This document shows positions 25,806 to 35,000 of a stretch of 64,000 nt of DNA, piece by piece. Numbering within the stretch: the first letter of the stretch is position 1; every line of letters begins with the position of its first letter. The notes under the pieces are model-generated. The model was not told the origin of the DNA and made no database searches. It worked only from the letters and a program-made list of their open reading frames with translations. Origin of the DNA: CAYZXL01 sp964482435 (GTDB taxonomy: Bacteria > Auribacterota > JABMQX01); assembly GCA_964482435.1 (NCBI GenBank), contig CAYZXL010000008.1:1-64000 (forward strand). The letters are read 5' to 3'. The translations under genes and the position numbers were made by a program.

Positions 25806-27047
25806 ATGAGCAGAATAGGCTGGATTACGCTGGTCATAGCAGGCATGTGCGCCGGATTTCTCGTCGGCGCGACGGTCGGGAAAGGCGGGAGGCCCGAGCT
25901 GGCGCCGACCCCCATGACAGTGGGTTCTGAGGCCCAGAGGGCGGACGTAGGCCAACTGCGCCTTCTGCGCGCCAGCCTGGAGGAATATCGCGCTGCTCTC
26001 GCGAAGAAGGAAGATGAAGCGCGCGACCTTCGTGCCGAGTTTGCTGAAGTCCGCGAGAAATTGCTGCCATCGATAGCTCCTGATGGAGAGAAAGAGAGGG
26101 CTGAGTACGAGGAGTGGAAGAAGACGCGTCGGCGCTCGGAGCGCAGCGATAAACTCCGTGAGAAAACAAGAGAATTGCGAAACAAGATTCTTCAGCGGAA
26201 AGACCCGGCGTTGCGCCAACAGGGCCTGCTCGAGCTGGAAGCCCTCGTGAAAAGCGATGACCCGGAGGACGTGCTTTTAGGCCTGACCGCTCTTCCTGAG
26301 TTGAGCCCGATGAAATTGGACAAGGAGAGCCTGCAAACCCACGTCTTTTCAGCCCTCGGCCACGAAGACGAACAGGTGCGCGCAGCCGCCCTGTACTGCG
26401 TTGCGAGAGTGTACGGCGTCAAGGAGCATTTTGACACCATTCTTGCCATGCTCGACGATGCCTCCGACAAAGTCGGTGCTTCGGCTGCGTGGTGGGTCGC
26501 ACGTGCAGCCCCGGGTGAGCGGAAGGACGAAGCAATCGCGGCGCTGAAACGCCTCCTCCATGATGAGGACAAGAGGTTCCGCGAGGTCGCGGTCGGGACT
26601 CTCTCGGACTATCCTCAAGCCGCGCAAGAAGTTGAGGACGCCGCCATCGAGATATCGAGGGACCCCGAGGATGCCGACGGCATGTTCATGTGGCTCCGTT
26701 CCAGGAAGAGCACCAGCGCGAAAGTCGCCCAACGCCTCGTCGAAATGTATGACGAAGGGTACAGGGAGACAAGTTCCTACGGGCAGTATTACCCCATTGA
26801 TTGGGTCAGGGGTCAGGTTTCGGAAGAGGCGAAACCCGTCGCCGTGAAGTTCTGCGTACGGGTGGCGCGCGACAGCGTAGTACATCGGGAACGAACCGAC
26901 GCTCTGAAAGGTCTGCAAAGCCTCGGCGATGTCTCGGTTGTTCCAGAACTGGAGGCAATCGCGAACAGCCCCGATGCCGAGGGGATCGAAGACGACCTCG
27001 CGAGAACCATGGAGTATCTGCGAAAGCGAGCCAATGAGGGGAGGTGA
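25806..27047 (+). CDS. Array paralogue 6: membrane-anchored coiled-coil HEAT protein
   Basis: 413 residues from the ATG at 25806. It follows a 257-bp gap that contains a palindrome (GGGAGCAAAGCTCCC) and no gene. Membrane anchor RIGWITLVIAGMCAGFLVGA. Coiled coil ~55-90 (LRASLEEYRAALAKKEDEAR). Charged linker, then the signature LRNKILQRKDPALRQQGLLE. HEAT-like helices: DEQVRAAALYCVARVYGVKE, SDKVGASAAWWVARAAPGER, DKRFREVAVGTLSDYPQAAQ. AQRLVEMYDEGYRETSSYGQ and YYPIDWVRGQVSEEAKPVAV are closely matched in paralogue 7, so 6 and 7 form a pair. C-terminal motif LGDVSVVPELEAIANSPDAE. Six bases separate it from paralogue 7. No enzymatic residues are evident. Confidence 0.87.
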   Translation: MSRIGWITLVIAGMCAGFLVGATVGKGGRPELAPTPMTVGSEAQRADVGQLRLLRASLEEYRAALAKKEDEARDLRAEFAEVREKLLPSIAPDGEKERAEYEEWKKTRRRSERSDKLREKTRELRNKILQRKDPALRQQGLLELEALVKSDDPEDVLLGLTALPELSPMKLDKESLQTHVFSALGHEDEQVRAAALYCVARVYGVKEHFDTILAMLDDASDKVGASAAWWVARAAPGERKDEAIAALKRLLHDEDKRFREVAVGTLSDYPQAAQEVEDAAIEISRDPEDADGMFMWLRSRKSTSAKVAQRLVEMYDEGYRETSSYGQYYPIDWVRGQVSEEAKPVAVKFCVRVARDSVVHRERTDALKGLQSLGDVSVVPELEAIANSPDAEGIEDDLARTMEYLRKRANEGR

Positions 27048-27053
27048 GGAAAG

Positions 27054-28292
27054 ATGAGAAAGACGAGATGGATTGCGTTGGTGATTGCCGGGGCGTGCGT
27101 CGGGTTCGTCGTCGGGGCGATGGTTCGCGCTCCCCGAAGACAGGAGGCCCGCGCTCCGGAACCTCCCGTCAGCGCAGGAGAGGAAAAGCGCGAGTCTGGG
27201 GGCAACCGAGTTCTTGTGGCGAGCCTGGAGAGGTATCGGAAGGCTCTTGCGGATACAGAAAACGAAGTGCGCGAGCTCCAAACCCAGCTTGCTGAGGTGA
27301 AAGCGAAGCTCCCGCCGCCGCTGAGTCCTGAGGAAGAGGAGAAGAAAAAGAAAGAGGCGGAGTTACAGGGATGGTACGACCGCTTGCGGGCTCGGCACGA
27401 AAGCTCGATAGAGCTGCGGAATAAGATCCTTCAGCGAAAAGACAGGGTTGTGCGGGCAGAGGCGCTGGATGAGGTTGCTGCGCTGCTGGAAAGCGAGGAC
27501 CGTGAGGAACTCATGCTTGGAATGGCGGTTCTCTCGGGACTCGGGCGCGTCAATTTCGACAGGGAGAGGTTCAAGCCGGCGCTCCTGGCGGCGATGGAGC
27601 ATCAGGACAATGAGGTGCGGTGGAGCGCCATGAATTGTGCGTACAGCTTTATCGGCTGGACGGAGCGAATCCAGTCCTCTGCTTCCATGGCGAAGGACCC
27701 GGTCAGTGCAATCCGCTGGCTCGCCGCCGAAAACCTGGGGTGGGGGTTTGGGTGGCGTCCCGAACAGAAAGAAACGGTCGTCTCCGCACTTCGGTCCCTT
27801 GTGAAAGACTCTGACCAGGGGGTTCAAAGGCAGGCCATGAATGGGCTTTCCCGCATCCCGGAGTGTGCCGACGAAGTGGACGATATGGCAATCGAGATGT
27901 CAAGAGATACAAGTCAAGCGGAGAGAATGATGGGTTGGCTCGGCAACAGGGAGACGGTAAGCGGCAGGGTTGCTCAGCGTCTGGTCGAGATGTATGACGA
28001 AGGCCGAAAGTCAGATCGCTACGGCGAACCCTATTACCCTGTGGTGTGGATACATCACCAACTCTCCGACGATGCGAAGCCCATGGCGATTGACCTTTGC
28101 TTTCGGATACTGCGTGACAGCATTAGTTTTGACGAGCGCAGTCAAGCCGTCCAGGGGCTTGGGAGCATCGGTGACGTTTCGGTCCTTCCCCGACTCGAAG
28201 AAATTGCCCGCGGCGACGATGCGGAAGGGATTGAACGAGAACTCCAGGAGGCCATCTCGCAGCTCCGAAAACGAGCCAGTCAGCCGCGCTGA
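27054..28292 (+). CDS. Array paralogue 7: membrane-anchored coiled-coil HEAT protein
   Basis: 412 residues from the ATG at 27054, with a GAGGTGAGGA site reaching into the end of paralogue 6. Membrane anchor TRWIALVIAGACVGFVVGAM. Coiled coil ~45-90 (LVASLERYRKALADTENEVR). Charged stretch (EEEKKKKEAELQGWYDRLRA). Signature LRNKILQRKDRVVRAEALDE. HEAT-like helices: DNEVRWSAMNCAYSFIGWTE, SAIRWLAAENLGWGF, DQGVQRQAMNGLSRIPECAD. AQRLVEMYDEGRKSDRYGEP followed by YYPVVWIHHQLSDDAKPMAI closely follows paralogue 6. C-terminal motif IGDVSVLPRLEEIARGDDAE. It is the end of the array; the next gene has its own promoter. By analogy with other HEAT proteins a scaffold role is likely. Whether the seven proteins assemble together is unknown. 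Confidence 0.87.
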   Translation: MRKTRWIALVIAGACVGFVVGAMVRAPRRQEARAPEPPVSAGEEKRESGGNRVLVASLERYRKALADTENEVRELQTQLAEVKAKLPPPLSPEEEEKKKKEAELQGWYDRLRARHESSIELRNKILQRKDRVVRAEALDEVAALLESEDREELMLGMAVLSGLGRVNFDRERFKPALLAAMEHQDNEVRWSAMNCAYSFIGWTERIQSSASMAKDPVSAIRWLAAENLGWGFGWRPEQKETVVSALRSLVKDSDQGVQRQAMNGLSRIPECADEVDDMAIEMSRDTSQAERMMGWLGNRETVSGRVAQRLVEMYDEGRKSDRYGEPYYPVVWIHHQLSDDAKPMAIDLCFRILRDSISFDERSQAVQGLGSIGDVSVLPRLEEIARGDDAEGIERELQEAISQLRKRASQPR

Positions 28293-28335
28293 GGGGGCCT
28301 TGCAACTCTTATTTGACATCGCTTTTGGTTCTTCC

Positions 28336-28364
28336 TTGACCGGGGAGTACGAGACGCATAGTAT
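28336..28364 (+). promoter_or_regulatory. Sigma-70 promoter of the ROK gene
   Basis: TTGACC (28336-28341), 17 bp, TAGTAT (28359-28364). The predicted start near 28371 gives a ~100-base leader before the ATG at 28474. It separates the ROK gene from the HEAT array transcript. Confidence 0.6.
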
Positions 28365-28473
28365 TCTAACCACCCTCAAGGACTGTTGAAGGCGGACCCT
28401 AATACAAGCGTGCCGGGGAGAGCTGCTTGAAGGCCCGCCAGCTGCGCTCGCGCCCCGATGCGGGCGGAAGGAT

Positions 28474-29385
28474 ATGACCGTGAGCAATAAAGTCATTGTT
28501 GGAGTGGATGTTGGTGGGACGAAGATAATGACCGGTGTCATGAATCGCCGGGGCGAGGTCGTCGGTGAGCCGGTGAAGGTGGCGACCGGGGCGAGCGATG
28601 CGGCGGATGTCATCGTGGCAAGGCTCTATCAGTCGGTCGAGGAGGCTCTCTCGGCGGCGGGGAAATCGCTCGGCGATGTCATGGGAATCGGGATAGGCGT
28701 TCCTGGGCCGCTTGACATCAAGAATGGCGTCTTTCTCAATCCCATCCAGCTCAAGACGCTGCACAATTTCGCGATTCGGCGCGTCGTGCAGGAGCATTAT
28801 GACGTCCCCATCGTCGTGAACAATGATGCCAACTGCTTCGTCCTCGCTGAGAGCTTTTTTGGCGCGGGGTCCCACGCGGAGGTTGTCCTCGGCTTCACCC
28901 TCGGAACGGGCTTTGGCTGCGGCATCGTCGTCAACAAGCGAATTTATCTCGGAGCGACGGAGACCGGCGGAGAAATCTGGTTTTCACCGTATAAGGAAAG
29001 CTTCATCGAGGATTACGTCTCCGGTCGGGGTCTCCAGAGAACTTACCGGGAACTCACGGGCAGAGACGCTGCGCCTCCGCAAATTCTCGAAGCAGCGACC
29101 CGAGGAGAGGCAGAAGCGCTCGGGGCGTGGGAAATATTCGGAGAGGACCTTGCATACGCGGTCGCCTGGTCAATCAATCTCCTCGACCCGGATATAGTCA
29201 TCCTGGGCGGTTCGTTGAACCGCGGCTTTCAGTTCTTCGCTCCCGCCATGGAGCGATACCTTCGCCCGCACATCACGCGAGTCCCATCTCAGAAAACGTG
29301 CGTGGTTCCCGCAAAGCTCGGCGAATCCGCCGGGTTTATCGGCGCCGCCTGCTTACTTCTTGAGGGCACACCGTCTCAGGGATGA
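28474..29385 (+). CDS. ROK-family sugar kinase-like protein, zinc motif missing
   Basis: 303 residues. The phosphate-1 motif VIVGVDVGGTKIMTGVMNRR and IGIGVPGPLDIKNG mark the ASKHA fold of ROK proteins. The catalytic Asp lies in PIVVNNDANCFVLAES, and FTLGTGFGCGIVVN is the phosphate-2 loop, so ATP-dependent phosphorylation of a hexose (glucokinase or N-acetyl sugar kinase) is likely. There is no helix-turn-helix domain, which argues against a repressor. Odd feature: the usual His and CxCGxxGC zinc site after the GGE segment is absent; the sequence reads GGEIWFSPYKESFIEDYVSG. Such zinc-less members exist, but substrate prediction is weaker. The ATG has GGCGGAAGGA upstream. No sugar operon lies beside it. 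Confidence 0.88.
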   Translation: MTVSNKVIVGVDVGGTKIMTGVMNRRGEVVGEPVKVATGASDAADVIVARLYQSVEEALSAAGKSLGDVMGIGIGVPGPLDIKNGVFLNPIQLKTLHNFAIRRVVQEHYDVPIVVNNDANCFVLAESFFGAGSHAEVVLGFTLGTGFGCGIVVNKRIYLGATETGGEIWFSPYKESFIEDYVSGRGLQRTYRELTGRDAAPPQILEAATRGEAEALGAWEIFGEDLAYAVAWSINLLDPDIVILGGSLNRGFQFFAPAMERYLRPHITRVPSQKTCVVPAKLGESAGFIGAACLLLEGTPSQG

Positions 29386-29545
29386 GACTCGTCGGCATTC
29401 GGCCTATCGTTCGAAAGCCCGAGCGGACTTCTCGTTTCCGGTTTTGTGTCACGGTCAAGGCAATGGGCTTCAGGCGCATCATCGCCAACCTTCCTCCGTT
29501 TCACCGAGAACCGCTTCGGTGCCTGTCGCAGCGCGAGGACGCTGG

Positions 29546-29588
29546 AAATAAAAAGCAGGACGGCGCTCGTCCTAAGCACCGTCCTGCC
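29546..29588 (-). terminator. Rho-independent terminator
   Basis: Minus strand: GCAGGACGG pairs with CCGTCCTGC (plus an inner GCT/AGC) around a short loop, followed directly by TTTTTATTT. It lies 140 bp past the stop of the 29730-30215 gene and would end that transcript. Confidence 0.8.
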
Positions 29589-29729
29589 ATGACCCAAACC
29601 CTTCTCGCCACCGTCCCTTTCAATGAGCGACGCAGAGTTGGACTCGCGGTCACACCCGCACCTTAACGACGGGGCGATGCGTGCCCTGAATTCTGCGGCG
29701 GCCACAGGTCATTGCTGGCTCGGGGCTTG

Positions 29730-30215
29730 TCACTCTGTTGTCGCACCCGGCCGCACACGCGGTCTGAAAGGCCGATCAGGACCGGGCAACGGCTGCCCTT
29801 CAGCGCCCGGGGGTCCCATGAATCTGCGAGTCGCGTCCCCGCGAACCTTTCGCAGTTTTTCCTGGATGTCCCTTCTTTCCTTGACAAGATTCGCCAGGTC
29901 GGGATTTTGCTTGACGATAACTTCGTCAGTTACTTTATCCGCGTCCTGTCGTGCTTTTTCGAGGGCTTGCTGGAGTTCCTGGACTTTCTGGAAAGCCGCT
30001 TTGACCTCTTCGCTTTTCCTGGCTTTCGTTGTCGCGTCACGGAGCTGCTGGTTGATCTCTCTCATCCGCTGAAAAAGCTTTGTGAGCTCATCCCTCAGCG
30101 GCGCTACGGCGCCCTCTTTTGACGGCTTCTCAGCAGCTGCTTGCTCGCAAAAGGCTCCCTGGCACACGAGAGCCGCCAGAACAACCGCCGCGCAAAGAAC
30201 GACTGATTTCCTCAC
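29730..30215 (-). CDS. Small secreted helical protein (Spy/CpxP-like layout)
   Basis: 161 residues from a GTG at 30215 with GGAGG seven bases upstream; longer frames have no site and would hide the Sec signal (MRKSVVLCAAVVLAALVCQG AFC). The mature part is one long helical region (LRDELTKLFQRMREINQQLR ... VQELQQALEKARQDADKVTD) with a KQNPDLANLVKERRDIQEKL segment and a disordered Pro/Arg-rich tail (GPDRPFRPRVRPGATTE). The layout recalls periplasmic Spy/CpxP-type or heavy-metal-sensor-associated proteins, but LTxxQ motifs are absent. Periplasmic location is expected. It stands alone between the ROK and MFS genes, on the opposite strand, and ends at the terminator near 29546. Confidence 0.72.
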   Translation of the reverse strand: MRKSVVLCAAVVLAALVCQGAFCEQAAAEKPSKEGAVAPLRDELTKLFQRMREINQQLRDATTKARKSEEVKAAFQKVQELQQALEKARQDADKVTDEVIVKQNPDLANLVKERRDIQEKLRKVRGDATRRFMGPPGAEGQPLPGPDRPFRPRVRPGATTE

Positions 30216-30743
30216 GACTTGCCTCCTTTCTGCATTTGATTGGTTGTTGCTAACACTGTGTATGATGTGTCTTTCGCCGACCGGATTCAAGGCCGGCGAG
30301 CGCACCGCATTGTCTCGCTCCGCGCGAGGAGTGTATCCTCTGCCGTGTGCCCTCGGTGCGCGTCCCCTCCACCCCTTTTGTCTTCTGCATTCTGTAACGA
30401 TTCCCCAAAGGCAAACGTTTAATTCCCACCCCCGCGCGTGCATGGTTTCGGTGCAGCACAGCAGCCCCTCGCTCGGTGTGGGTCCGTCGCCGCCGTCGTC
30501 CCGAAACTTGCCCGCGTGATGGGGCCGCCGACCCGTGTCATTTTCCCGTCCCGAGCCGAGTTTCGCGCTCGCGTGGGCGAACATGTTGATTCACTGCCTG
30601 GCATCCTGTACAATCTTATCCGCTTGCAGCGCTTCGGCAAGCCGGCCCCCTCATTGCCCGACAATTGCATCGAAGGGAAACGGGCCGCCCACGCTCAGAA
30701 TCCGAATCCTCGATGGAATCCGCCGGTATGGAACGAAACCGTC
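30216..30743. other. 528-bp intergenic stretch with MFS promoter
   Basis: No gene seen. The frame open into the MFS gene from 30438 has no site and no membrane character, so it is not taken as coding. The promoter at 30586-30614 lies here. Confidence 0.65.
30586..30614 (+). promoter_or_regulatory. Sigma-70 promoter of the MFS gene
   Basis: TTGATT (30586-30591), 17 bp, TACAAT (30609-30614), predicting a start near 30621, about 120 bases before the ATG at 30744. It supports the short form of the transporter. Confidence 0.55.
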
Positions 30744-31928
30744 ATGCGTGACGAGAAACCCAGCAAGAACGTTCTATTTCTTGGCCTGGTGTCGTTATTC
30801 AACGACCTATCCAGCCAGATGATTTATCCCATCCTCCCCGAATTCCTCGTCAGGATTGGGGCGAAGAAAGCGGTCATCGGTCTCATCGAGGGCATCGCTG
30901 AAAGCACGGCTATCATCTTCCGGCCTCTTTTCGGGCGTCTTTCCGACAGGCTCAGAAAACGAAAGCTCTTCGTCTTCATCGGCTACGCCCTATCAGCATT
31001 CTCCAGGCCATTTCTATATCTCGCGCGCTTCTGGACGGTAGTCTTAGCAGTCAACTTCTCCGACCGCGTCGGAAAGGCGATTCGGACTCCGGCGCGAGAT
31101 GCCATCATTTCGACTTCCGTTGATGCTTCTAAAAAGGGGAAAGCCTTCGGTTTCCACAGGGCTATGGACCGAACAGGCGCCATCGGGGGGCCAATTCTGG
31201 CGATGCTTATCCTGTCTTCTTTTCAGGACGACGTCCGCCGTGTGTTTCTGCTTTCTATCATCCCTGCCGTCATTGGGCTGTTCTTCATCTTTTTTGCCAG
31301 AGAGACTGCCGTGCTGAGCGATTCGAGCGCCGCGCCGCGCAAGAAAGAGAGCAGTTTCAGAAGCCGCTCCTTTGTCATTTTCCTTCTGTCAAACGTCGTC
31401 TTTACCCTCGGCAATTCGTCCAACGTCTTCTTGATTCTGAAGGCCCGGGAAGCAGGTCTGGCAGTTGCGTTCATTCCTCTCATCTGGGTTGTGTACAACG
31501 CATCCTGCACGGTCTCCTCGCCTATTTTTGGCTCCCTTTCCGACAAGCTGGGAAGAAAACCAATCATCATCTCCTCGTTTCTGTACTATTCGGTGATTTA
31601 TTTGCTTTTCGGCTTCGCCAGGAGTCTGTGGGCGGTGTGGGTGCTCTTCGCCGCGTACGGAATCTACTACGGCTTGTCGGAAGGAGTGTTTCGCGCATAC
31701 ATCGCCGACCTGGTTGAGCCAGAGAAAAGAGCGACAGCTTATGGATTGTTCAACGGCTTAATCGGTCTGGCGCTTTTGCCGGCCTCGCTGATTATGGGCG
31801 CCATCTGGGATGCGTTTGGAAGCAAATGGGCTTTTGTCACGTCCGCGGGATTCAGTCTGCTCGGCTTTCTGATCTTCGTCTTCGGTCTCCTTGGGAAAAC
31901 CCGCGTAAGGTCTCCCGTTGAGGAATGA
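30744..31928 (+). CDS. Major facilitator superfamily transporter
   Basis: 394 residues from the ATG at 30744 (MRDEKPSKNVLFLGLVSLFN). Twelve membrane spans fit the hydropathy. FNDLSSQMIYPILPEFLV is the first span of a subgroup of drug/metabolite MFS permeases. The motif-A loops between spans 2-3 and 8-9 are GRLSDRLRKRK and GSLSDKLGRKP, and DRVGKAIRTPARDAIIS in span 4 is another family hallmark. Transport would be proton-driven; substrate is unknown. Earlier in-frame starts add ~100 residues without membrane character and lie before the promoter. Downstream, 79 bp separate it from the convergent 1384-residue gene; no terminator is evident. Nothing in the neighbourhood points to a substrate. Confidence 0.85.
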   Translation: MRDEKPSKNVLFLGLVSLFNDLSSQMIYPILPEFLVRIGAKKAVIGLIEGIAESTAIIFRPLFGRLSDRLRKRKLFVFIGYALSAFSRPFLYLARFWTVVLAVNFSDRVGKAIRTPARDAIISTSVDASKKGKAFGFHRAMDRTGAIGGPILAMLILSSFQDDVRRVFLLSIIPAVIGLFFIFFARETAVLSDSSAAPRKKESSFRSRSFVIFLLSNVVFTLGNSSNVFLILKAREAGLAVAFIPLIWVVYNASCTVSSPIFGSLSDKLGRKPIIISSFLYYSVIYLLFGFARSLWAVWVLFAAYGIYYGLSEGVFRAYIADLVEPEKRATAYGLFNGLIGLALLPASLIMGAIWDAFGSKWAFVTSAGFSLLGFLIFVFGLLGKTRVRSPVEE

Positions 31929-32007
31929 AATCTCGGCGTGGATGGTGACTCCTGTGTTCGCCCTGTTGCTAAATCCAACTCCCCCACTTGGCCGCAAATC
32001 AAATCAA

Positions 32008-35000
32008 TCACGGCTTTTGCTCGAGGAATTCCAGGCTCATCCGCTTCCCCGTCGGGACAATTCGCGCATCGCCCCAGCACGCCCAGTCGGAATGCGAATT
32101 GTCGTTTGGACCCACGTCGGTGATGAGCTTCAGCGTCGTCTTCTTCCCCGCAAACTCCGCCAAGTCCGCGCTCTCGTCGCTCCATTCGGTTTTTTGCCAG
32201 TGCTTCTCAAAAAGAAGCTTCTCGCTTTGGCCCTCCGCGCTGGCAGTAATCCGGAATACGGCCCCGTCCTGCGAGGTCGAGCCATCGCGCAATCCGACGG
32301 AGAACTTCAGGAGAGCAGGCTCGCCTGGCAGGTCAATCTCGAAGCGGCCGAATGTGTACCCGACTCCGCCGAGATACGGCGGGTGGGCAAAAAAGCCCTG
32401 CTTTGTGACTCCGCCACAAGAATTCTCCCCGAAATCAAACGTTGCGCCCGACGACCTGTCACCCGGGACCTCCTCGTGTCCCCGCAGGCAGTATCCCCAC
32501 ATTGGTTCCGGAGCCAGGTTGGAAAGAAGGCGTGTTGGTTCAGGAACGACCCTCGTATTCAGCCACACCTTTTTCCTGTATGGCACATTCCCGGTATTGA
32601 CGGTAATCGTCAATTCCCGAACCTCTTCCTTGTCTGGCACGAGAACCGCAAAAGGAAGTTCCGCGGGCTTTCCCCTTTTGAGGAGAATCGTGTGCTCAGC
32701 AAGTAATTTCCCCGGCGCTGAGTCCCAGGCGACCTCTATCGTTGACGTGAAATCCCAGCGGAGGTGGCTGACGACCTCGACGCGGAAAAGGGCTTTCTCG
32801 CCCGGGCGGGCCTGGACTCCTCCTCTCGGCAACACATTCATCTCCATCGCCGGGGCAGGATGAAAATCGAGCCAGGCTGACGCAGCCGCCTCTTTGCCTT
32901 CCACAATTCCTCTGGCTTCGCCGCGAACCCAGATTCTGTCCTCGCTCGTCGCATCCGTCGGCATTTTGAAGATGAAGTCCGCAGAAACGCCTGACTGCCG
33001 GGGAACAGGCGTCTTGATTTGTTTCTCGACCGCTGACGCGCTTTCTCCCTCAAGCGCCAGCCGAAGGGACACGTCGGTGAGCTCGGGCCGAGAGAAATTC
33101 CACACTGTTGCCCTGACGGGAAATTCTTCTCCGGCGCCAATTTCCCATTCGTCGCTCTTGAGCGAAAGCTGAAAACCGGGGACAGATTTCTCCGGTTCCT
33201 CGACGAATTCAACCCTGTACTTGATGGCGTTCGGCATCTGGGAGAAGCTCAACCCGCCTCGTGCGAGCCGCGGCTCGATTCGTTCCAGTTCGTCTCCGTT
33301 CTCGGCGACGGCGGTGACCCTCACCTCCGAAACGTCAATTCCGGGCATGAGCGTCTTGGTGTAAATGCAGAAATCGTCGCACCTCGTCGCGGGGATGACC
33401 CACCACAGTCGCTCAGCCTCCTTCTTGATTGCCAGGGCACCCCGTGCAGAAATCTCAGGCAACTTCACAAACTCTCCCCGCGTGTCCACATAAAGATATT
33501 CCGGGGAGTTGACAAACTCCACTCGCGTTTTCCCGACCATCTTCGAGTATTCCACGAATCCTTTTCCGTCCGCCGCGTGAAAGCCAAATGGCGGCAGAAC
33601 ATGCGACTGGCCATCTGCTCGAATTGGCCAGTCACTGCTCTCGTTGTAGTTCACGAACAATGTCAATCCTCCGGCATATCTCATGAAAAGGCGCCCGTCC
33701 TTGTGCGCGTCGGAGGCAAGCGCTTCGCTCGTCGAGAGGAGCTTTCCATCGCGCTCGTATTTTATCTCGGCGACGGCGTCCGTCGCATACCGCCGTTGAA
33801 GCTGCTGTAGAAGAAAGTAGGACTTTAGCGTTCCCGCGAATCCCCACTCGTCGGTGAGATAGCCGATGTGCCCGTAGGCGATGGTCGCGGCAACGAATCG
33901 GTCGAAGAAGGAAGAGTGAAAATCTCTGTCCTTCATCCATTCGGAGCTTCCTTCATAGAACATCGAGGGCATTCCCATGCCGAAGTCCGTCTCGAGCGGG
34001 TGAATCTTCAGGAGGTCGAAGTCCACGAGCAACGGTTCCTTCCAGGGAGCGCGGGAGACAATCTGAGCGTAGTTGCCGTCCGCCAGACCCGCGTAAAGCC
34101 AGTGCATCCTCCCCTCGCTGAAGACCGGCCCGTCGTGAAAGGTCGTCTCCTTGAAGAGAAGCTCGCCGAACGATTCAAATACCGAGCGGAACATCCCTGC
34201 ACCCGGAACCCTCGCATCATAATCGGTCCTGTCCCAGGGGATCAGCGCCGTGTGCACGTCGCAGTAGCCCGCAGAAGTCCCGAACTTCTCGTGAATTCGC
34301 GGGGCGTACCATTCTTCAAACTCCCTCGCGTAGCTGGGTTTGAGAGCGTAATTCCGGGGCCAGGCTCTCTGCCAGTCGCCGTTCGGCAGCCGACTTACCT
34401 TGTCCTCGTCCCAATTCTCATTGACGGGGGCGTAATCCGAATAATTCGTGTACAAGCCGAACCGAAAACCGAGGGTTCGCAAAAGCTCGGAGTATTCCTT
34501 CAATTTCTCGTCGCCGACGTTCTTGGGAGCGCTGTTTAGGCGAAGGGTGAAGCTCTCGCCGCCGTCGCGCCACACAACCTCGTGATGATTCGCCATGAAC
34601 CAATCAATCCCGTATGCTTTGTATTTTTTGCACAGCTCCGGCTGAATCTGCCCGATGTTTCGCCAGAGGTAATGGCCTGCGATTTCCCTCACCGGCGACG
34701 GGGGGTTCGGGATGTTCGGCAAAACCTCATGAAAATCCGGGGACACTGTCAGGAAGAAACGCTCCCGGAGGGCGTTCCTTTGCCCATCGGTCTTCTGGAT
34801 GTATTGCGACCCGCCGTTGAAGTTGGCCGAGCGGTCGGAAACAATCCGACAGCGCGCGTAAAGCCGGGATGCATCGGAGTTGTACCAGTCGAGAAGACCG
34901 AAAACGAAAACTCTGCTGCTCGAAAGCACACGCGGCTCATCCCAGCCGAAGGTGAGGTAGGGGACTCTGATGAGCTTTGGGTTGGGCAATCCTTCAGTCC

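Noticed and set aside
30438..30743. N-terminal extension of the MFS transporter
   Set aside because: No membrane character, no ribosome site, and a good promoter lies inside it.
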